From positions 62,001-126,000 of the forward strand of contig CADAPK010000001.1 in NCBI GenBank assembly GCA_902789825.1: DNA of 64,000 nucleotides, in the 5' to 3' direction. Below the pieces are notes generated by a model. It made no database searches, was not told where the DNA came from, and saw only the letters and a program-made list of their open reading frames with translations. The stretch's first letter is position 1, and every line of letters begins with the position of its first letter. The position numbers and the translations under genes are program-made. This document shows positions 61,430 to 64,000 of this stretch, piece by piece. Origin of the DNA: an uncultured Ureaplasma sp. GTDB lineage: Bacteria > Bacillota_I > Bacilli_A > Mycoplasmatales > Mycoplasmoidaceae.

Positions 61430-62238
61430 TGTTTTTTTTGACTTTGCTAGCTAAATTTACGGAAAAGTATGGTCAGCAACATCTAACTATTTTTTTTGAA
61501 ATTGTCTTTTTTTTGTCAAAAGTAGTAAAAACAAAAATCGACTTTCATCATTACCGAAATGCAAAGATTGATTTTTCCATTAGAAAGTTTAAAAAACTAT
61601 GTAAGCAATATTTTTTACATGAAAAGCCATTAGCACATATTACAAAATGTGCAAAATTTTGTGATTTAGGTTTTTATGTCCAAAAAAAAGTTTTAGCGCC
61701 GCGAGAGAATACGGAAAAAATGACGTGAGATTTCATCCATCATTTTCAAAAACTAAAAAACCGAAATGTTGTCGATTTATGTTGTGGATGTGGCGCAATT
61801 GGTTTATCGATTAAGAAATATTTACCAACTTTTCAAGTTGATTGTATTGATAAATATGTTCGGCCAATTATTAATACAAAGTTAAATGCCCATAAATTAA
61901 AAGTAAAAATAAAAATTATGAAAATGGATGTTTTTAAATATTTATCGCAACAAAAAAAGTTAGATTTAATCATTTCTAATCCACCATATATTAATAAAAT
62001 GACTTTTATAAACAAAAAAATGTTGCGATGAGAAAGTAAGAAAGCATTATTTGCTAAAAATAATGGGTATGTTTTTTATGATTACTTTTTTTCATGGCTA
62101 AAAAATCATAATTTCCAACAATGTTGACTTGAATATGGTTTTGAACAAAAGCCAACACTAAAAAAGAAATTAAAAAAAATATCAAATCTAAAATTTAATT
62201 TCAAAAAAAATAACTATGTAATTATCGAACATCAATAA
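61429..62238 (+). CDS. prmC: Release factor glutamine methyltransferase PrmC
   Basis: A 269-residue PrmC that methylates the Gln of the RF1 GGQ motif. SAM motif VVDLCCGCGAIGLSI at about 111-125, and the catalytic NPPYI at about 185-189 (LIISNPPYINK). The N-terminal helical domain (1-75) is present. TGA Trp codons occur at 100, 201, 221 and 231. The prfA-prmC order is conserved, so enzyme and substrate are translated together. Confidence 0.94.
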
Positions 62239-62274
62239 GTATTTGCCTAAATTTAACTAAAAAACAATTTTTAA

Positions 62275-62466
62275 TTATTTAACAATCAATTTTGCTTTAC
62301 AAATTGGACATGTATCTTTTTTACAAAATAGTCAATATAAAATTCCAATGATTGGCAAAGTGAGAAACAAGATAATAACACCAATTATTTGGTTTTGGCT
62401 CATTCCCCCTTTGACATACTTTTTGCAATTTAGACAATAACAATTCTTAACTTTCATTCTAAACAT
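62275..62466 (-). CDS. Small zinc-ribbon membrane peptide
   Basis: A 63-residue protein too short for the usual ORF cut-off. CLNC (11-14) and CPIC (53-56) form a split zinc ribbon on either side of one membrane helix (IIGVIILFLTLPIIGILYWLF, 27-47, with a TGA Trp). A TATAAT lies one base before the first ATG, so initiation more probably uses ATG 62457 (residue 4), ten bases from the box. Function is unknown. It is divergent from the EzrA-like gene. Confidence 0.7.
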
Positions 62467-62523
62467 TATTATATTCGTGAATACGATTAGATATTGAAGT
62501 ATAAATATAATGTTTAGTTGGTA

Positions 62524-64000
62524 ATGTTACAATTTTTTATCATTTTTTTTCTTTCTTTTTGTCTATCAACGATTATCGTTTATCTTGTTTTTTTTTCACT
62601 CTACTATTTCCTATTTTCACAACAAATTATTTTGATGAAAAAATGCAATAATTTTATTAAGACTATTTCAGGTATTAGTTTTACAAAAAATTTAGTTTTA
62701 GTTGAAAAAAATCCTTATCTAAAAGAGAATTTAAAATATCTAGTTGAAAAAAATAATAAGAATAATAAAAATATTAAGATAATTTCGGCAAATTTATCGC
62801 TTCTAAGCGATCAAATTAAACATTTACATTTTCGTAAAAGTTTTAACATGATTAATATCATTAAAAAAGATATTTGTCTTTATGGTAACAATCTTAATCA
62901 ATTTATTAATGAATACAATGAATCGACAAAATTTCATCAAATTATTTCTCATTTGTATTTACACTATTTCGAAATTTATGAGAATTTGTTGCAAATTTAT
63001 AACGGTGTTAAATTAACAAAGTCAATAAAAAAAATTGATTTTCTATTTAGTCAATACAAAAATAATTTACTTAAATTAAATTCAATGTCCCTTGTCTTTG
63101 ATCTCAACCAAACATTACTAGTTTTAGATGAAATGAATAAACAAACCAATGAATGTTTTAGTTTTCTTGAAAAATTTATTAAATTGCATCTTGCCCAAAA
63201 ATACCTACAAAATTTTATTAAAAAAATCGATTTCCTTTTTAAAACAAATTTCACCCTTTTTACTGCCAATGAATTGGAAATTATTGAAAAAAATAAAATT
63301 TATTTAGAGGATAAAATGGAAAAATTTAATTATTTTTTTCAAAACATGGATTTTACTAATGCTTTTGGTTTAGTCCAAAATCTTTGCCACTTAACGAATA
63401 AAATCTATCATTTTGTGTTTATTCACATTAAATCTTTACCAATCATTGCAAAATGTCAGAAAATAATTTTCGATCAAACAAATGATATTTTATTAGCAAA
63501 AGATAAAATTTTCGAAGTAGCAAAACAAATAAAATTGTTCTTCAAAAACAAAGATTCTTACCAAATACTTGTTGATGAATGCACAAAAAAGATTATTGAA
63601 ATAGAAGCTATTTCTAAAAAAACTAAGACAATGAAAATTGTTTCTTATCAAGATAAAAATCATGCACTTTCATTATTGTTTGATTACTCTAATAAGATCT
63701 CAATATTAAAAAAGCAAATACAAAAAAATATTGAACAAATAAATGATTTTACAAGAAATTTTATTTTTGCAATTGAAAATTTAAATAATTTATATGCTTT
63801 TCATTATCAACTTCTTGCTATTGTTAATGATTTAAATAAAAATGATAATGGCGAATTAAACGAAATGAAAGCAGCATTATTGCATAACATTCAAATCATT
63901 AATAATCGTTGATTTACAACTTTTGTTCGCAATCAGGAAATTAATTTTAATGAATTTAATTCGATAATTATTGATCTTGATCGACAATTACAAGTTTTTT
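62524..64000 (+). CDS. EzrA-like membrane-anchored coiled-coil protein (runs off the window)
   Basis: At least 492 residues. One N-terminal membrane helix (FFIIFFLSFCLSTIIVYLVFFSLYYF, 4-30) is followed only by helical, Lys/Ile/Asn-rich coiled-coil sequence. This is the topology of EzrA, the FtsZ-ring regulator of low-GC Gram-positives. The sequence itself does not prove it. ATG 62524 lies 12 bases after TATAAT; a TTG two codons earlier is an alternative. One TGA Trp at 63910 is followed by FTTFVRNQE in the same frame to the window end. Confidence 0.6.

Noticed and set aside
1-64000. CRISPR arrays, insertion sequences, prophage genes and rRNA genes
   Set aside because: No regularly spaced repeats, transposase motifs, phage structural genes or rRNA-like stretches were seen.

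Overview
This window is a piece of a Mollicutes (mycoplasma-type) chromosome. It is strongly AT-rich, and UGA is read as tryptophan: almost every conserved gene is broken by TGA codons that fall where the family has Trp. Genes end only in TAA or TAG, and the one release factor present is RF1. A 148-bp block duplicated inside one gene even carries TGA in one copy where the other has TGG. The species cannot be named from the sequence alone.

Region by region. 1-17.3 kb (minus) is the fused S10/spc/alpha ribosomal cluster from rpsJ to rplQ, with secY, adk, map, infA and rpoA. It runs on into metG, a DJ-1-like gene and the start of lysS. 17.4-21.3 kb holds a membrane-anchored BspA-like repeat protein, a CinA-type amidohydrolase, pgsA and asnS. 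21.4-23.3 kb is grpE-dnaJ behind a CIRCE heat-shock operator. 23.3-27.0 kb is the division cluster mraZ-rsmH-(ftsA-like)-ftsZ with MraZ boxes. 27.1-32.2 kb has pepA, a DEAD-box helicase and leuS. 32.2-36.5 kb has an Nfu-type Fe-S scaffold, nif3, trmK and rpoD, then a double-glycine-leader peptide divergent from a cysteine-dense ferredoxin, then a TtcA-like Fe-S tRNA thiolase. 36.6-44.2 kb has truB, an ECF transporter module (ecfA1-ecfA2-ecfT) with truA, rnhC, tRNA-His, rpsO, a broken rlmB and cysS. 44.2-57.0 kb is the accessory region: a membrane protein, a very large repeat-containing surface protein split by one frameshift, a divergent FtsH, rplU-prp-rpmA, and a 2.8-kb decayed gene. 57.1-64.0 kb returns to core genes: valS, a UPF0154 protein, rpmE, prfA-prmC, a zinc-ribbon membrane peptide and an EzrA-like protein that leaves the window.

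How it works together. Most genes serve translation (ribosomal proteins, seven aminoacyl-tRNA synthetases, rRNA and tRNA modification, RF1/PrmC). Genes are tightly packed, with frequent TAATG stop/start overlaps. Many monocistronic or first genes sit directly behind a TATAAT box with 6-9 bases to the ATG, which points to leaderless mRNAs, and several divergent pairs share one short or palindromic -10 element.

The most unusual items are: the secreted-peptide candidate with a GG leader beside the CCQCCP ferredoxin; the giant surface-protein gene (about 1,890 codons if the frameshift is ignored) followed by an FtsH whose pore loop lacks the usual aromatic residue; the decayed locus 3.5 kb downstream of that giant gene; and the palindromic shared promoters.
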